Positions 7,820-18,100 of a DNA stretch of 64,000 bases are shown in pieces. The position numbers and the translations under genes were made by a program. Within the stretch, counting starts at the first letter, position 1. Each line of letters starts with the position of its first letter. Origin of the DNA: Luteolibacter yonseiensis (lineage in GTDB: Bacteria; Verrucomicrobiota; Verrucomicrobiia; Verrucomicrobiales; Akkermansiaceae). The notes under the pieces are model-generated. The model had not been told where the DNA came from. It ran no database searches and worked only from the letters and a program-made list of their open reading frames with translations. The stretch covers positions 496,001 to 560,000 of the forward strand of contig NZ_JAENIK010000013.1 in assembly GCF_016595465.1 (NCBI RefSeq). Reading direction: 5' to 3'.

Positions 7820-8905
7820 TTGCTGCTCTACCTCCACATCCCCTTCTGCCACCGTGTCTGCCCGTATTGCTCGTTTTACAAGCACACGCCCGGCACCACG
7901 CCCATCGGCCGGTTCGTGGACGCCATGGCGGCTGAGATGAAATCGCGGCTGACCGCCCAGCCACGCACCGTTTACCTCGGCGGAGGCACACCGAGCATGC
8001 TCTCGCCGGGCCATCTTACCCGGCTTTTCACCTCGTTGCACGAGACGTTCGAATTCTCCCTGCTCGACGAGGTCACGCTTGAGGCGAACCCCGCCACCTT
8101 CGACGCCGGGAAGGCGAAACTTTTCCGCGACCTCGGTGTCACCCGCATCTCGCTCGGCATCCAGTCCTTCACCCCGCATGTGCTGGAAATCCTCGGCCGC
8201 GAGCACTCCGTGGCCCAGGCGAGCGAAGCCGTGAAGATCCTCCGGGACGCGGGCATGCCCTCGATCAACATCGATCTGATGTTCTCCATTCCCGGACAGT
8301 CCAAGGACGACTGGCAGGCGACGCTCGAGCACGCGATGTCCCTCAGTCCCGACCACATCTCCGCCTACAACCTCACCTACGAGGAGGACACCGCCTTCTT
8401 CGAATCCCTCCGCCGTGGCGAGATGCGCGAGAACGAGGACCATGACGCCGAGTTCTTCCACCTCGCCGACGACCTGCTCACCGCCGCCGGATTCGACCAC
8501 TACGAAACCTCGAACTACGCAAAACCCGGTCACCACTCCACCCACAACCAAGGCTACTGGCGCGGGGAAGACTACCTCGGCCTCGGCCCCTCCGCCGTCT
8601 CCACCCTGGATGGAGTGCGTTGGAAAAACGTGGCGGACACCGCGAGCTACGTTTCGCAGGTGGAAGCGATCGGCAACGCCCTCACCGAGTCCGAGACGCT
8701 CGATGCCGAAGCCCGCCGCCTCGAACGAATCGCCCTCGGATTGCGGACGAAAGACGGCATCTCCCTCGACCTGCTCGGCCCGGACGCCCTTGAGCGCGCC
8801 CGCCACCTCTCCACCGAAGGTCTTGCCCGCATCACCGGGAACCAGCTCATCCTCATCCACCACGGCCGCGCGCTCGTGGACCCCATCGCCGCGGAGCTGG
8901 TTTGA
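7820..8905 (+). CDS. hemW: HemW-type radical SAM protein
   Basis: A 361-residue member of the oxygen-independent coproporphyrinogen oxidase-like group. The N-terminus carries the radical SAM cluster motif CHRVCPYC followed by SFYKH; having Phe rather than Cys two residues later is the HemW pattern, as opposed to HemN. Next come YLGGGTPSML, the LEANPATFD strand, RISLGIQSFTPHVLEILGR, INIDLMFSIPGQ and YNLTYEEDTAFF, all in family order, with the HemN C-terminal domain at about 280-350. HemW proteins bind heme and are thought to be heme chaperones rather than oxidases. The best start is TTG at 7820 (LLYLHIPFC); ATT at 7817 is adjacent. No HemW neighbour partners are visible. Confidence 0.9.
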   Translation: MLLYLHIPFCHRVCPYCSFYKHTPGTTPIGRFVDAMAAEMKSRLTAQPRTVYLGGGTPSMLSPGHLTRLFTSLHETFEFSLLDEVTLEANPATFDAGKAKLFRDLGVTRISLGIQSFTPHVLEILGREHSVAQASEAVKILRDAGMPSINIDLMFSIPGQSKDDWQATLEHAMSLSPDHISAYNLTYEEDTAFFESLRRGEMRENEDHDAEFFHLADDLLTAAGFDHYETSNYAKPGHHSTHNQGYWRGEDYLGLGPSAVSTLDGVRWKNVADTASYVSQVEAIGNALTESETLDAEARRLERIALGLRTKDGISLDLLGPDALERARHLSTEGLARITGNQLILIHHGRALVDPIAAELV

Positions 8906-8996
8906 CAAAACTTGACGAAGGGTCCCGCTCCGGCTTGCCAAATTTCAACGCCTGGAAATCAGAAGACACTGCCCGCCGGACCTTCCATCGCCCTCC

Positions 8997-9755
8997 TTAC
9001 TCCGGCCACAACAGCTTCCACCCCTCACCCGCCCAGACCGGGTGTTTCGGGTCCAGCACATTCATTCCGTCCAGCATCACATGTCCGTCCTTTTCTATTT
9101 GGTGGATTTTGAAAGAGTCACCCGTTGTGAAAATGACCGCCTTGCCATCCAACGGTCCGGGATCGAAACGATCCGTTCCCGGAATCAAGGGAGCGACTAT
9201 CAACGGTCGTGACGGATTCCCCGTCGCAGAAAGCCCTGAAACATAGGAGAATCCCGTTTCCCCTTTCTCCAACGCCCGGGAACCGGTCATGACATTGTCC
9301 GGCTTTTTTCCGTCACGGGTCCTGACATGAAACATGGTTTCATTCTGAACGATTCCCGAAACAATCAGCTGCCGGAAGACATCATTCGATGATTGAATGG
9401 TCGCGGGGAGATCAGTCCCGGCAGTGCTTTCCACCGCATCAATGGTGTCCGCATCAGGATATTTCCCGTATTCGGACTGGAACTCGAACATCGCCAGACC
9501 TATCTGCCTCATATTATTAACAGCTTCCGAAATGAGATGATTTCCACGGCGGTTCCTGACCTTGATCATGTCAGGCAGCAGCCAGAGAACAGGCGCGAGG
9601 ATGAGCGTGATGACCACCATCAGGACACCTCTCCACAAATGACGGGATGGAAGTCCGGCGTCAGGCGGAGCGGCATTGTTTGATCGGGCTCCAGGTATCA
9701 TCAGACAAGCCAAGCATCGTCCATTCCCGATCGCGAGCGGTTTCGGGATCTTCAT
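8997..9755 (-). CDS. Pseudopilin-like membrane protein (DUF1559-like core)
   Basis: A 252-residue protein. After about 40 cytoplasmic residues there is one membrane helix (WRGVLMVVITLILAPVLWLL), then the segment AVNNMRQIGLAMFEFQSEYG followed by KYPDADT, which closely mimics the NNLKQIGLALHNYHDAYGKFP core of the type II secretion/DUF1559 pseudopilins common in planctomycetes and verrucomicrobia. The C-terminal half has IVAPLIPGTDRFDPGPLDGK and AVIFTTGDSF, reminiscent of their display-type fold. The usual N-methylation peptide (G-F-T-L-x-E) is absent, so this is not a processed pilin. The start is set at MKIPKPLAIG (9755); MRFCEKQ at 9776 is possible. Confidence 0.65.
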   Translation of the reverse strand: MKIPKPLAIGNGRCLACLMIPGARSNNAAPPDAGLPSRHLWRGVLMVVITLILAPVLWLLPDMIKVRNRRGNHLISEAVNNMRQIGLAMFEFQSEYGKYPDADTIDAVESTAGTDLPATIQSSNDVFRQLIVSGIVQNETMFHVRTRDGKKPDNVMTGSRALEKGETGFSYVSGLSATGNPSRPLIVAPLIPGTDRFDPGPLDGKAVIFTTGDSFKIHQIEKDGHVMLDGMNVLDPKHPVWAGEGWKLLWPE

Positions 9756-9906
9756 CTGTTTTTCACAAAACCGCATCGAAGAGAGTCCGCCCCCTCACGA
9801 ACCATCCTCACCCGGGCAATCCGCCGACAATAAAACGCAACCACCCCGCAGCACATCTTCCCCGGATATCCCAGGATGGGCGCCGTCACACGACCCCCAT
9901 GCCAAC

Positions 9907-10686
9907 ATGAAACCATACACATTCATCCCGCTCCTCCCCCTGCTCGCCACATCCCTCTCCGCCTCCGTCCTCGTGAAGTATGACTTCGACAAGGATCATC
10001 TCGGAAACACCATCACCGGCAGCACGACCGGCGGCACGAACGGTCCGGTCATCAGCACCGTCTACCCCTCCATCAGCTTTGGTGCGAGCACCGCCGAACC
10101 GCGGGTGAAGAAGGAATATGACAACGCCACCGACTCCCCCGCCAACTACTATTGGAAAGGCTGGGACGGCAACATGATGCGCGTGAAAAACCACGGTCCC
10201 GCCAGCGGCCCCGGCGTCTATGCCGGCAGCGCGAATCTGGCCGACGCCGTGACGAACGCCTCCTACTTCGCCTTCACCTACAATCCCACGGTGGCCACCT
10301 CCTTCACCCGGATCAGCTTCCAGGCCGCCGCCCGCGTCGGGACGCTGAACCCGCTCTTCGAACTCCCCGTGGGCATCACCGTGCGCTCCAGCCTCACCGG
10401 AACCGCCAACCTCGCGGCCACCTCCATGATCAACGCCTATGCCGAGCTCGCACAATACCAGAGCATCAACATCGACCTCACCGGCTTTGACGAATTCCAG
10501 GACCACAATGGCTCTCCCGTGACATTCTACTTCTACATGGACAGCCAGGGCACCACCGCCAGGCGCGAGGTCTTCATCGACAACCTGACCCTCGAAGGAA
10601 TCCAGGCCATCCCCGAATCCACTTCGCTCTTGCTGGCCGCCTGCGGCGCGACCGGCTTGATCGCCCGGCGGAGACGAGCCCGTTGA
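9907..10686 (+). CDS. Secreted PEP-CTERM protein
   Basis: A 259-residue exported protein. It has a signal peptide (MKPYTFIPLLPLLATSLSAS), a beta-rich body of about 215 residues without recognisable catalytic residues, and a C-terminal sorting signal PESTSLLLAACGATGLIARR then RRAR. The sorting Pro-Glu-x motif is degenerate (IPES) but the helix and basic end are typical. The body (YDFDKDHLGNTITGST ... FIDNLTLEGI) looks like the jelly-roll domains seen in other short PEP-CTERM proteins of this phylum. The ATG at 9907 was chosen because it begins the signal peptide; upstream codons are not protein-like. Confidence 0.8.
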   Translation: MKPYTFIPLLPLLATSLSASVLVKYDFDKDHLGNTITGSTTGGTNGPVISTVYPSISFGASTAEPRVKKEYDNATDSPANYYWKGWDGNMMRVKNHGPASGPGVYAGSANLADAVTNASYFAFTYNPTVATSFTRISFQAAARVGTLNPLFELPVGITVRSSLTGTANLAATSMINAYAELAQYQSINIDLTGFDEFQDHNGSPVTFYFYMDSQGTTARREVFIDNLTLEGIQAIPESTSLLLAACGATGLIARRRRAR

Positions 10687-10856
10687 CCTCACCCTCAGGC
10701 CGAAGGCCCGGCTCAAGAAAAAGTGGTCCGCCTCCGGCCCTGTTTGGAATGCGGTCGGGGCGTTCCACCCGCCGTATCGTCCCGCACCCGTTCAGCAACC
10801 AAATTCCCACGATTCTAAGATAGCCAGTCCACCTGATTTCCGTCAAATCCTCCGGC

Positions 10857-13445
10857 GTGACGTTGCCAGCTTATGAAATCGAACCGGCGCTGCGGTTGGC
10901 GCTTCAGGAGAAGCGTGCCCGGGTGCTGCTGAAGGCTCCGACCGGCTCGGGAAAATCCACGGCGGTGCCGGGCATGCTGGTGGATGCGGGGATTCCCGGG
11001 AAAATCCTGGTCATCGAGCCACGTCGCATGGCGGCAAGGTTGCTCGCGGGCTGGGTGGCGAAGCTGCGGAAGGCGACGCTGGGCCACGAGGTGGGCTATG
11101 CGATCCGCTATGATACGAAATACCGTGAGGACTCGCGCATCATCTATCTCACGGACGGGGTTTTCCAACGCTGGATCCAGGACGATCCCGAGCTGAAGGG
11201 CGTCGGTGCGGTGATTTTCGACGAATTCCACGAACGCCGCCTGACGGTGGACATCGCTCTGGCGCGCTGTCTGGACCTGCAGGAATCCGCACGGCCCGAC
11301 CTGCGGGTGGTCGTCATGTCCGCCACGCTGGAAACGGCGGGACTGGCGGACTATCTGGCACCGGCGGTTTCGTTGGAAGCGGGCGGACGGATGTTTCCCG
11401 TGCAGGTTTTTTATCGGGCGGACCGTCCACCGCAGAACGACCGGCGCGGCGGACCACCCCAGGTGACGCCGGTTTGGGAAAAAATGGCGAACGTCTGCCG
11501 CGAGGCGATGGCGATGCCGGAGCCGGGAAACATCCTGATGTTCCTGCCCGGCACCCACGAGATCCGCCGCACGGTGGAACTGCTGGAAAACAGCGGCATC
11601 GCGAAAGGTTGGGACGTTTTCCCGCTCTATTCGTCCCTTCCTCCCGCAGCACAGGAGGAGGCGATCTCTCCGGGACCGAGGCCGAAGATCATCGTGGCGA
11701 CCAACGTGGCGGAAACCTCGCTCACCATCGACGGCGTCCGCACCGTGATCGACAGCGGACTGGCGCGCACCGCGTCCTTCGAACCACGGCGCGGGATCAA
11801 CACCCTGCTCATCACAAAAATCTCCCGCGCCGCCGCCGAGCAACGAGCGGGCCGGGCCGGGCGGACCGCATCGGGACGCGCCTTCCGCCTGTGGAGCGAG
11901 GCGGAGCACGGGCGACGCGCTGAATTCGAATCACCCGAAGTGCATCGCGTGGATCTCGCGGAGGCTGTGCTGCTGTTGAAGGCGGCGGGGGTTCCGGAAG
12001 TAAGGGATTTCCGATGGTTCGACGCTCCGGTGGAGCTGTCGCTCTCCCGGGCGGAGCGGTTGCTCCATGACCTCGGCGCGCTGGATTCCGACAGAAACCT
12101 GACAGACGAAGGCCGGAAAATGGCATCCCTGCCGCTGGAGCCGAGATTCTCCCGCCTGATGCTCGCCGGGCACGAACACGGCTGCGTGGCGGAGACCGCG
12201 TTCATCGCCGCTACGGTGCAGGGCGACGGGATCTTCACCACCAAGCGTGGCGGGCCGGGCCGGAAGGACTTCATTTTCCCTGATGATGATACGGATTTCG
12301 CAGGAGAATGGCGGGCCTTCGAGTCCGCCGGTGCCATGGGCTTCGATCCCCGGCGCTGCGACCAGGTGGGCGTGATGGCACGCGGAGCGCGGGAAATCTC
12401 ACAGGGATTCGACCGGCTGGGCTCGATGGCCCGGCGCTTCGGTTGGGAATGGCGCGGGGTGGATTTTCATTCGAATCACGAGGCGGTCGGAAAGGCGATG
12501 CTAGCGGCATTCAGCGATCAGCTGGCGATCCGGCTGAGCCAGGGCACCCTCGCCTGCAAGCTGGTGGGCAACCGCAAGGGCAAGCTGGACGAGGATTCGT
12601 GCGTGAGGAAAGCCCCGGCCTTCGTCGCGGCGGAGATCACCGAGGTGGAGGCGCGCGAAATCATCACCCACCTGCGGCGGGCCACCGCGACCGACCCGGC
12701 CTGGCTGGCGGAATTGTTCCCCGACGACCTGACGGTGAGCGACGGAGCCTCGTGGGACGATGTCCGGCGGCGCGTGGTGGCGCGGAAGGAAACAAAATTC
12801 CGCGACCTCGTGCTGGAGGCGAAGGAGAGCGACCACGGCGTGAACCTGGACGCGGCGGCGGAACTCCTCGCTGCCAGGGTGCTCACGGGCGAACTGATCC
12901 TCAAGAACTGGGATGACTCGGTGAACCAATGGACCGCACGGCTGGCCTCGCTGGGCCGCTGGATGCCGGAACTGGAACTGCCCGGCTGGTCCGATGAAGA
13001 CCGGGCGGATGCCATCGCCCAGATCTGCCATGGCGCGGTGAGCTACAAGGAAATCAAGGAGGCCAACGTCTGGCGCGTCCTCCGCGAATGGCTGAGCCAC
13101 ACCCAGCGTGCGGCACTCGATTCCTATGCTCCGGAGCGCGTGAACCTGCCGAACGGACAAACCGCCAAGGTGACCTACACCGATGGCATGGACCCGTTCA
13201 TTTCCGTGCGCGTGTCACATCTTTTCGGAATGTGGGAAACCCCGACCGTCGCGGGCGGACGCGTGCCGCTGCTGGTCCACATCCTCACCCCCGGTCAAAA
13301 ACCCTGGCAGATGACGAAAGACCTGAAGGGCTTCTGGGCGGGTGGATACGCCCAGATGAAAAAAGAGGTCGCGGGCAGGTATCCACGGCATCCATGGCCG
13401 GATGATCCCAAAGGCTGGGTGGCGGCGGGCAGCCCGAGGAAATGA
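10857..13445 (+). CDS. hrpB: ATP-dependent helicase HrpB
   Basis: An 862-residue DExH-box helicase of the HrpB branch. In order: Walker A APTGSGKST (27-35), motif Ia IEPRRMAARL, motif II as DEFHER (about 122), motif III MSATLET, motif V VATNVAETSLTIDGV, motif VI QRAGRAGRTASGRAFRLW, then the helicase-associated HA2 and HrpB C-terminal domains with DGMDPFISVRVSHLFGMWET near the end. The length is slightly above the E. coli protein. HrpB is a cytosolic helicase of poorly known role. The start is a GTG (TLPAYEIEP), with TTG two codons on as an alternative. No partner genes are nearby. Confidence 0.95.
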   Translation: MTLPAYEIEPALRLALQEKRARVLLKAPTGSGKSTAVPGMLVDAGIPGKILVIEPRRMAARLLAGWVAKLRKATLGHEVGYAIRYDTKYREDSRIIYLTDGVFQRWIQDDPELKGVGAVIFDEFHERRLTVDIALARCLDLQESARPDLRVVVMSATLETAGLADYLAPAVSLEAGGRMFPVQVFYRADRPPQNDRRGGPPQVTPVWEKMANVCREAMAMPEPGNILMFLPGTHEIRRTVELLENSGIAKGWDVFPLYSSLPPAAQEEAISPGPRPKIIVATNVAETSLTIDGVRTVIDSGLARTASFEPRRGINTLLITKISRAAAEQRAGRAGRTASGRAFRLWSEAEHGRRAEFESPEVHRVDLAEAVLLLKAAGVPEVRDFRWFDAPVELSLSRAERLLHDLGALDSDRNLTDEGRKMASLPLEPRFSRLMLAGHEHGCVAETAFIAATVQGDGIFTTKRGGPGRKDFIFPDDDTDFAGEWRAFESAGAMGFDPRRCDQVGVMARGAREISQGFDRLGSMARRFGWEWRGVDFHSNHEAVGKAMLAAFSDQLAIRLSQGTLACKLVGNRKGKLDEDSCVRKAPAFVAAEITEVEAREIITHLRRATATDPAWLAELFPDDLTVSDGASWDDVRRRVVARKETKFRDLVLEAKESDHGVNLDAAAELLAARVLTGELILKNWDDSVNQWTARLASLGRWMPELELPGWSDEDRADAIAQICHGAVSYKEIKEANVWRVLREWLSHTQRAALDSYAPERVNLPNGQTAKVTYTDGMDPFISVRVSHLFGMWETPTVAGGRVPLLVHILTPGQKPWQMTKDLKGFWAGGYAQMKKEVAGRYPRHPWPDDPKGWVAAGSPRK

Positions 13446-13458
13446 ATGTGAAATTGTA

Positions 13459-13545
13459 ACCACGGAGGCTCCGGAGGGCGGACGACGGCCGCTCCGTGGG
13501 GCGTTCAGAATAAGTCCCATAGGACCTATAAGACCGATTCTTCAT
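13459..13545. repeat. Intergenic repeat: hairpin plus 9-nt periodic tract
   Basis: After the hrpB stop a stem CCACGGAG (13460-13467) pairs with CTCCGTGG (13492-13499). It is followed by a degenerate 9-nt period, TCCCATAGG-ACCTATAAG-ACCGATTCT. The same period recurs, on the other strand, at 48510-48535. Probably a dispersed intergenic element; function unknown. Confidence 0.5.
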
Positions 13546-13647
13546 TCTCTTCTTTTCCGTATATTCCACGGTTCCTTTTTTCCCTCCAAACCCAAATCCC
13601 ACGGGATTTTCTTTGTCATCCGCCGATGATTACCCAGATTCCCTGAC

Positions 13648-14199
13648 ATGTGGAAATTGCTGCTGATTTTTTCAGTCCTCCCGATCCTCGCCGCGATGGC
13701 CTCGCGATGGTGGTTCGGGCTGCGCGTGCTTGCGGACGAAGGCAGACGCCAGTGCCGCTGCATCGCGGGGAAAGGCCCGTCCCCCGGCGATGCGGATACG
13801 GAAAAATCCGCGGCGGAGTTCGGCAGGGAACTGCGCTTGCTCGCACTCGAGGAATGGCGTGAGCGGGACCTGAAGGCTGCGAACTCGCGTGAGAACTCCC
13901 GCCGTTTCGGCATGGCCGTGCCGCCGATGAGCGGAATCATCGCCATCTTCGCGGTGATTGTGGGACGGGTCATCCCGATGGGTGGCTTCACCATCTTCGC
14001 CTCCGCGACAGCGATCTCCTGTGCGTTCGGACTGTTGTCCCTGGCACCCGAGCTGCGGGCCATCGCCGTGACAGCGAGACGGTTCCGCACCGACAAGAAC
14101 TTCCCCAGAAGGGATGACGAGGACGCGGTGGTGAACTGCGCCATCGCCCACGCATGGAAAGAGACACTGCCACCGGTGCTCTCCTTGATCCAGAAATGA
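13648..14199 (+). CDS. Membrane protein of unknown function
   Basis: A 183-residue protein. An N-terminal helix (MWKLLLIFSVLPILAAMASR) is followed by a charged stretch rich in Glu and Arg (FGRELRLLALEEWRERDLKA), then two closely spaced hydrophobic helices (SGIIAIFAVIVGRVIPMGGF and IFASATAISCAFGLLSLAP). The C-terminus (DDEDAVVNCAIAHAWKETLP) resembles a small soluble tail. I do not recognise the family. It ends 21 nt before an ABC ATPase on the same strand, so the two are probably one operon, and this protein might be a membrane partner; it is much smaller than a normal permease. Confidence 0.7.
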   Translation: MWKLLLIFSVLPILAAMASRWWFGLRVLADEGRRQCRCIAGKGPSPGDADTEKSAAEFGRELRLLALEEWRERDLKAANSRENSRRFGMAVPPMSGIIAIFAVIVGRVIPMGGFTIFASATAISCAFGLLSLAPELRAIAVTARRFRTDKNFPRRDDEDAVVNCAIAHAWKETLPPVLSLIQK

Positions 14200-14220
14200 T
14201 CCCCTCCCCCACCCTCTCTC

Positions 14221-15027
14221 ATGACAAGAAAAGATTCTCCGGAAACACCCGCGATTTTTGAAATCGCCAACGCGAATGTCTGGCGCGGCGACACGCTCGC
14301 GCTGCGGGAGTTCTCCCTCACACTCGTCCATGGTGAAAGCGTGGCGATTCTCGGACCGAATGGTGCCGGGAAAAGCTCCTTTCTCAAGTTGCTCACCGGT
14401 GAGGTGCGTCCGGCTGCGGATAAGGGAATGCATTGCCGGTTGTTTGGAGAAGAACTCTGGTCGCTGGAGGAAATCCGCCACCGCATCGGCGTGATCATGC
14501 CGGAGGAGGTCGCGCGTTTCGAAGCGGACGAGCTGACGCGTGACGCCGTGCTTTCCTCGCTGCGCGGCGCCTACGGCCGCACGCGGGACATGCGCTTTTC
14601 CCAAGCGGAAAAGGAGCAGGCGATGGTCTCCATGGAACTGATGGGCGTGGCGGAACTGGCAAACAGGGCCTTCGGTACTTTGTCTTCCGGCGAGAGGCGG
14701 CGCATCCTGATCGCCCGCGCCCTGGTCCATCAACCCCAGGTGCTGGTCCTGGACGAGCCCTCGACCGCGCTGGACTTCGCCGCGAACATCCAGCTCACCG
14801 GGATGTTGCGGAAGCTCCTGCAGGAGAACCGGGACCTGCTGCTCGTCACCCACCATCCGGGAGAAATCCCTCCCGAGATCGACCGCGTGATCCTGTTGCG
14901 GGACGGTCGGATCTTCGCCGACGGCAGGAAGCGTGATGTCTTGAAATCCGCCCTGCTCAGCGAGCTTTACGATGTCCCGCTGAAGGTCTCCTGGTCGCAT
15001 GGCTGGTGCGACGTGAGACCGGTTTGA
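14221..15027 (+). CDS. ABC transporter ATP-binding protein
   Basis: A 268-residue stand-alone ATPase subunit. Walker A is GPNGAGKSS (about 42-50), the Q-loop region is at VIMPEE, the signature is LSSGERRRILIARAL, Walker B is VLVLDEPSTALD and the H-loop is LLVTHHPGEIP. All catalytic residues are present, so it should hydrolyse ATP. The sequence is closest in feel to the ModF/YlmA-like cytoplasmic ATPases that lack a matched permease; the substrate cannot be told. It follows the small membrane protein by 21 nt and ends facing the giant secreted protein gene. Confidence 0.85.
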   Translation: MTRKDSPETPAIFEIANANVWRGDTLALREFSLTLVHGESVAILGPNGAGKSSFLKLLTGEVRPAADKGMHCRLFGEELWSLEEIRHRIGVIMPEEVARFEADELTRDAVLSSLRGAYGRTRDMRFSQAEKEQAMVSMELMGVAELANRAFGTLSSGERRRILIARALVHQPQVLVLDEPSTALDFAANIQLTGMLRKLLQENRDLLLVTHHPGEIPPEIDRVILLRDGRIFADGRKRDVLKSALLSELYDVPLKVSWSHGWCDVRPV

Positions 15028-15036
15028 GGTGACGGG

Positions 15037-15083
15037 GGTCCGGGGACACGAACCCCCGGGAGGAGCGATCTCACGATCGCTCC
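15037..15083. terminator. Two hairpins between convergent genes
   Basis: GGGGGT...ACCCCC (about 15037-15058) and a perfect 9-bp stem GGAGCGATC-TCAC-GATCGCTCC (15062-15083) lie between the ABC ATPase stop and the convergent giant gene's stop. Neither has a T run; they could serve both strands as factor-dependent terminators. Confidence 0.45.
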
Positions 15084-15116
15084 ATCAGGCCGGCATGATG
15101 AAATCCCGCCCGCCAC

Positions 15117-18100
15117 TCAGCGGTCGTAAATCACGGTTCTCGCGCCTTCTTCCGGGTGGGTCACCAGCACCGCCACACGTTTGATCGTCGAGGTGTCGAT
15201 GCCGGTGTGGCTGAGATAGTCGAATTTCCCGCGCAGATCCGTGTAGCCGTCCTTGTGGAAAACGACCTGGCCGGAGTTCGTCTCGGCATAGACCTTCACA
15301 TAGGTTTTCGGCAGCGGCTTGTGATCATCCGAACCAAGCACCTGCACGATGCGGTCCTGCGGCATGTGGCGGAGTTCGATGGCTTTGGAGTCGAGAACCT
15401 TGAGCAGTTTCCTTGATCCGGAATCCGCGGAAACGAGCACATTTCCCTTTCTCAAGCCTTCGGGAAGCTCGACGGCGGTTTCGGAGGCATCCTTCGCCAA
15501 CTCGATATCAAAGCTGCCGTTCGGCAGAATCGCGGGTAGTCCCCCTTGCTCACCCTCGCCCTTGAGGAAGGGATTTTTCGAAAACAGCACCTCCAGATCC
15601 ACACTGAACAAACGCAGCGTGGCCTTTTCCAGCGAGCGATGTTTGATGGTCAGCTTCCCACCGTCCGCCAGCGACAGGTCCAGTTCCGGCGCGGCGGTTT
15701 CCGTCACGGATGTCTCCTCCGCCCCGGATTCAGCAAGTGCGGCGATTTCCTCCGCCTGATCGATGACAGCCTGGAACCGGTCACGCCATATACCCGGAGG
15801 CAGGTCCGGAAGCACGCGTTCGGCGATGGCCCTGGCCTCCGCCGGCTTTTCCCGATGGAAAAGCACGACGGAATGCAGGTAGTCGTAATTCATCCGGCCC
15901 GGAAGTTTCGCGGGGTCGATTTTGTCGAATCTCGCCAATGCTTCCCCGGTGCGGTCCTGCAGGAAAAGCAGCAGGGCGAGGTTGAGCTCGTCTTCATCGT
16001 CCAGCACCGGCTTCCACCCGAGTTGGGCGAGGAATTTCAGATAATGACCGCGGGCGGCCTCATGTGTCAGCCTTGACTCCGTGGCGAAGCGGTGTGCCCG
16101 TGGATTCACCAGCGGGTCGAATTCCAATGTCTCCCACGCCAGATGGACGCGTGGCCGCACTTCCAGCAACGGGCTGTCCAGCCAGTCGCCAAGCTGTTTC
16201 ACCGCGTCGGAATTCTCCAAGTACTCACGCATCGCCGCCACGTCATTGTGATGGAATCCGTATGACGCGACATCCGCGGAGAAGTGCAACCGGTCACGCA
16301 GCAGTTTCGCAACGCTTTGGAAAAACACGGCATCCTTCAGACGCCAGCGGATCGCTTTCAGATGGATGGTGTCCAGGTTTTCCGTGCCGAGGCGGGACAG
16401 CACCTCCGCATCGGTTCCTTCCGCGGCCAGCACTTGCCAGGAAGCGGAGTCCTGGGGTGCGGGATCGTTCGAGACCCTCAACGCGCGCGAATCCGTATGC
16501 GCGAGCACACGGCCGTTTTCACTGACATGAAGCGGATACACCGCGAAATCCCCGGCTGCCGGAAAATAAAATGCCAGCGTCTCCGTCACCACACCGTAGG
16601 GTTGCAGCTCGTGGGTGGACGACTCGGTGGCGGGTTTCCCGCCAAGGGGTATCGCTCCAGCGGGAATCTGTGCCAGGACATCGATGCGGCGGCCGATGCC
16701 GGTGGGGTTCGTCACGATGAGCGATGCGACATACGCCACGCCCGGACGGAAATCCCCCGTGACCGGATTTTCCACCTGCCGGCCATTCACCTTGCGGAAC
16801 GGCTCCCCCTGCGGACTGAAGGTCTGGCGGACCAGCAGTGGTGACTCAGGCACGACATCCTCCGTCTTCCGCGTATCCTTGTAAAACAGCAGCATCGGCT
16901 CACGAGCTTTGACGCGCAGGGTGCTTCCATCCACCGCGACCTCCGGACGATCCGCCTTGAAGGGAAGATCCAACAGAGCGAGACACATCAGAGACTCGTT
17001 GGCATTGGTGTGACACGCATTGAAATGCGGTGAGAGGAACGGCCCCTCGCCATTCCATGCCGCGAGATCCAGCCAGAAACGGTTGAGCGGGATCAGCGAC
17101 TCGTCCGTGGGCTTCGTGCTGTGGTAGTAGTTCGCCTCACGCCAGAGCTTCGTGCCGTTCGGGAATACCGGAGGGGATCTTCGAACCACGAGTTTTTTCG
17201 CCCCGCCATTGCTTGCCTCCGAGAACGGATCGGCGGCGGCCCGGCTCGGATTGTTGAGGATCGCGTCGATGTTGTTGCGGTTGATCGCCTGGTCACCACT
17301 GCGGAGACCGTTGGTGATACCATTGGCGGCACCAATGCCATCAGTGTAACCCTGTGCCGGGTCGGCAGGAATGCCATCGATGGAGGTTCCGTTCACGGGA
17401 CTGATGAAATCCTCCCCAGACCTGCCTGATTCCTCCGCCGGTTCCGGCAATGGAGACAGAAGCGAAGAACCGTCATCTGGAAAACCACCCGCCATCGGTT
17501 CCGGCATGTGAGTCCGGTCACTCCCCATGTACTGGGTGAGCACCCCTATTTTCTCCAACTCATCAGGAGTGTTGGTGATGATCAGCGTGCCATTGCCTGA
17601 CAATGTGGCTGATGATCCTTCGCTGAAAACAATGCCATTCGCTTTCAACAGTTCCTGAATGGGTTTCCGGGCGGTCAGTCTTTTCGCACCGCCGCCGCTT
17701 GCGGCCTCAGCGAAGGGATCCGTCGAAGCATCCTCCCCGCCGTCGAGTACTGAAGCGAAATCCGGCTCGACTTTGAAGGTGCGGGTGATGATTTCGTCGC
17801 CCGCTTCCGTCGCGATCCCAAACGTGACTCTGGAGTCCCCGACACGATAACGTAATTTCGTACTGTCGCAGATGTATTTGAGCGCCTGATCCAACGGGAT
17901 ATTCCTTACTTTCAGCTCCCTGATACGCAACCGACCCACGACACCGGTGGCATCATTGATGACAAAATTCACTCCCTTTTTCGCAGGGTCCTTTTCCGTG
18001 ATATCCAGGTTCACCGACTCCTCGCGCAGGAAACCCACGGCATCCCGCAAACTGATATCCTGAAAGTCGATGCGAGGAAGGATCATGCGCCGGAGCTTTT

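Noticed and set aside
7583..8941. A 452-codon minus-strand frame opposite hemW
   Set aside because: HemW has all radical SAM motifs; the antisense frame has none.
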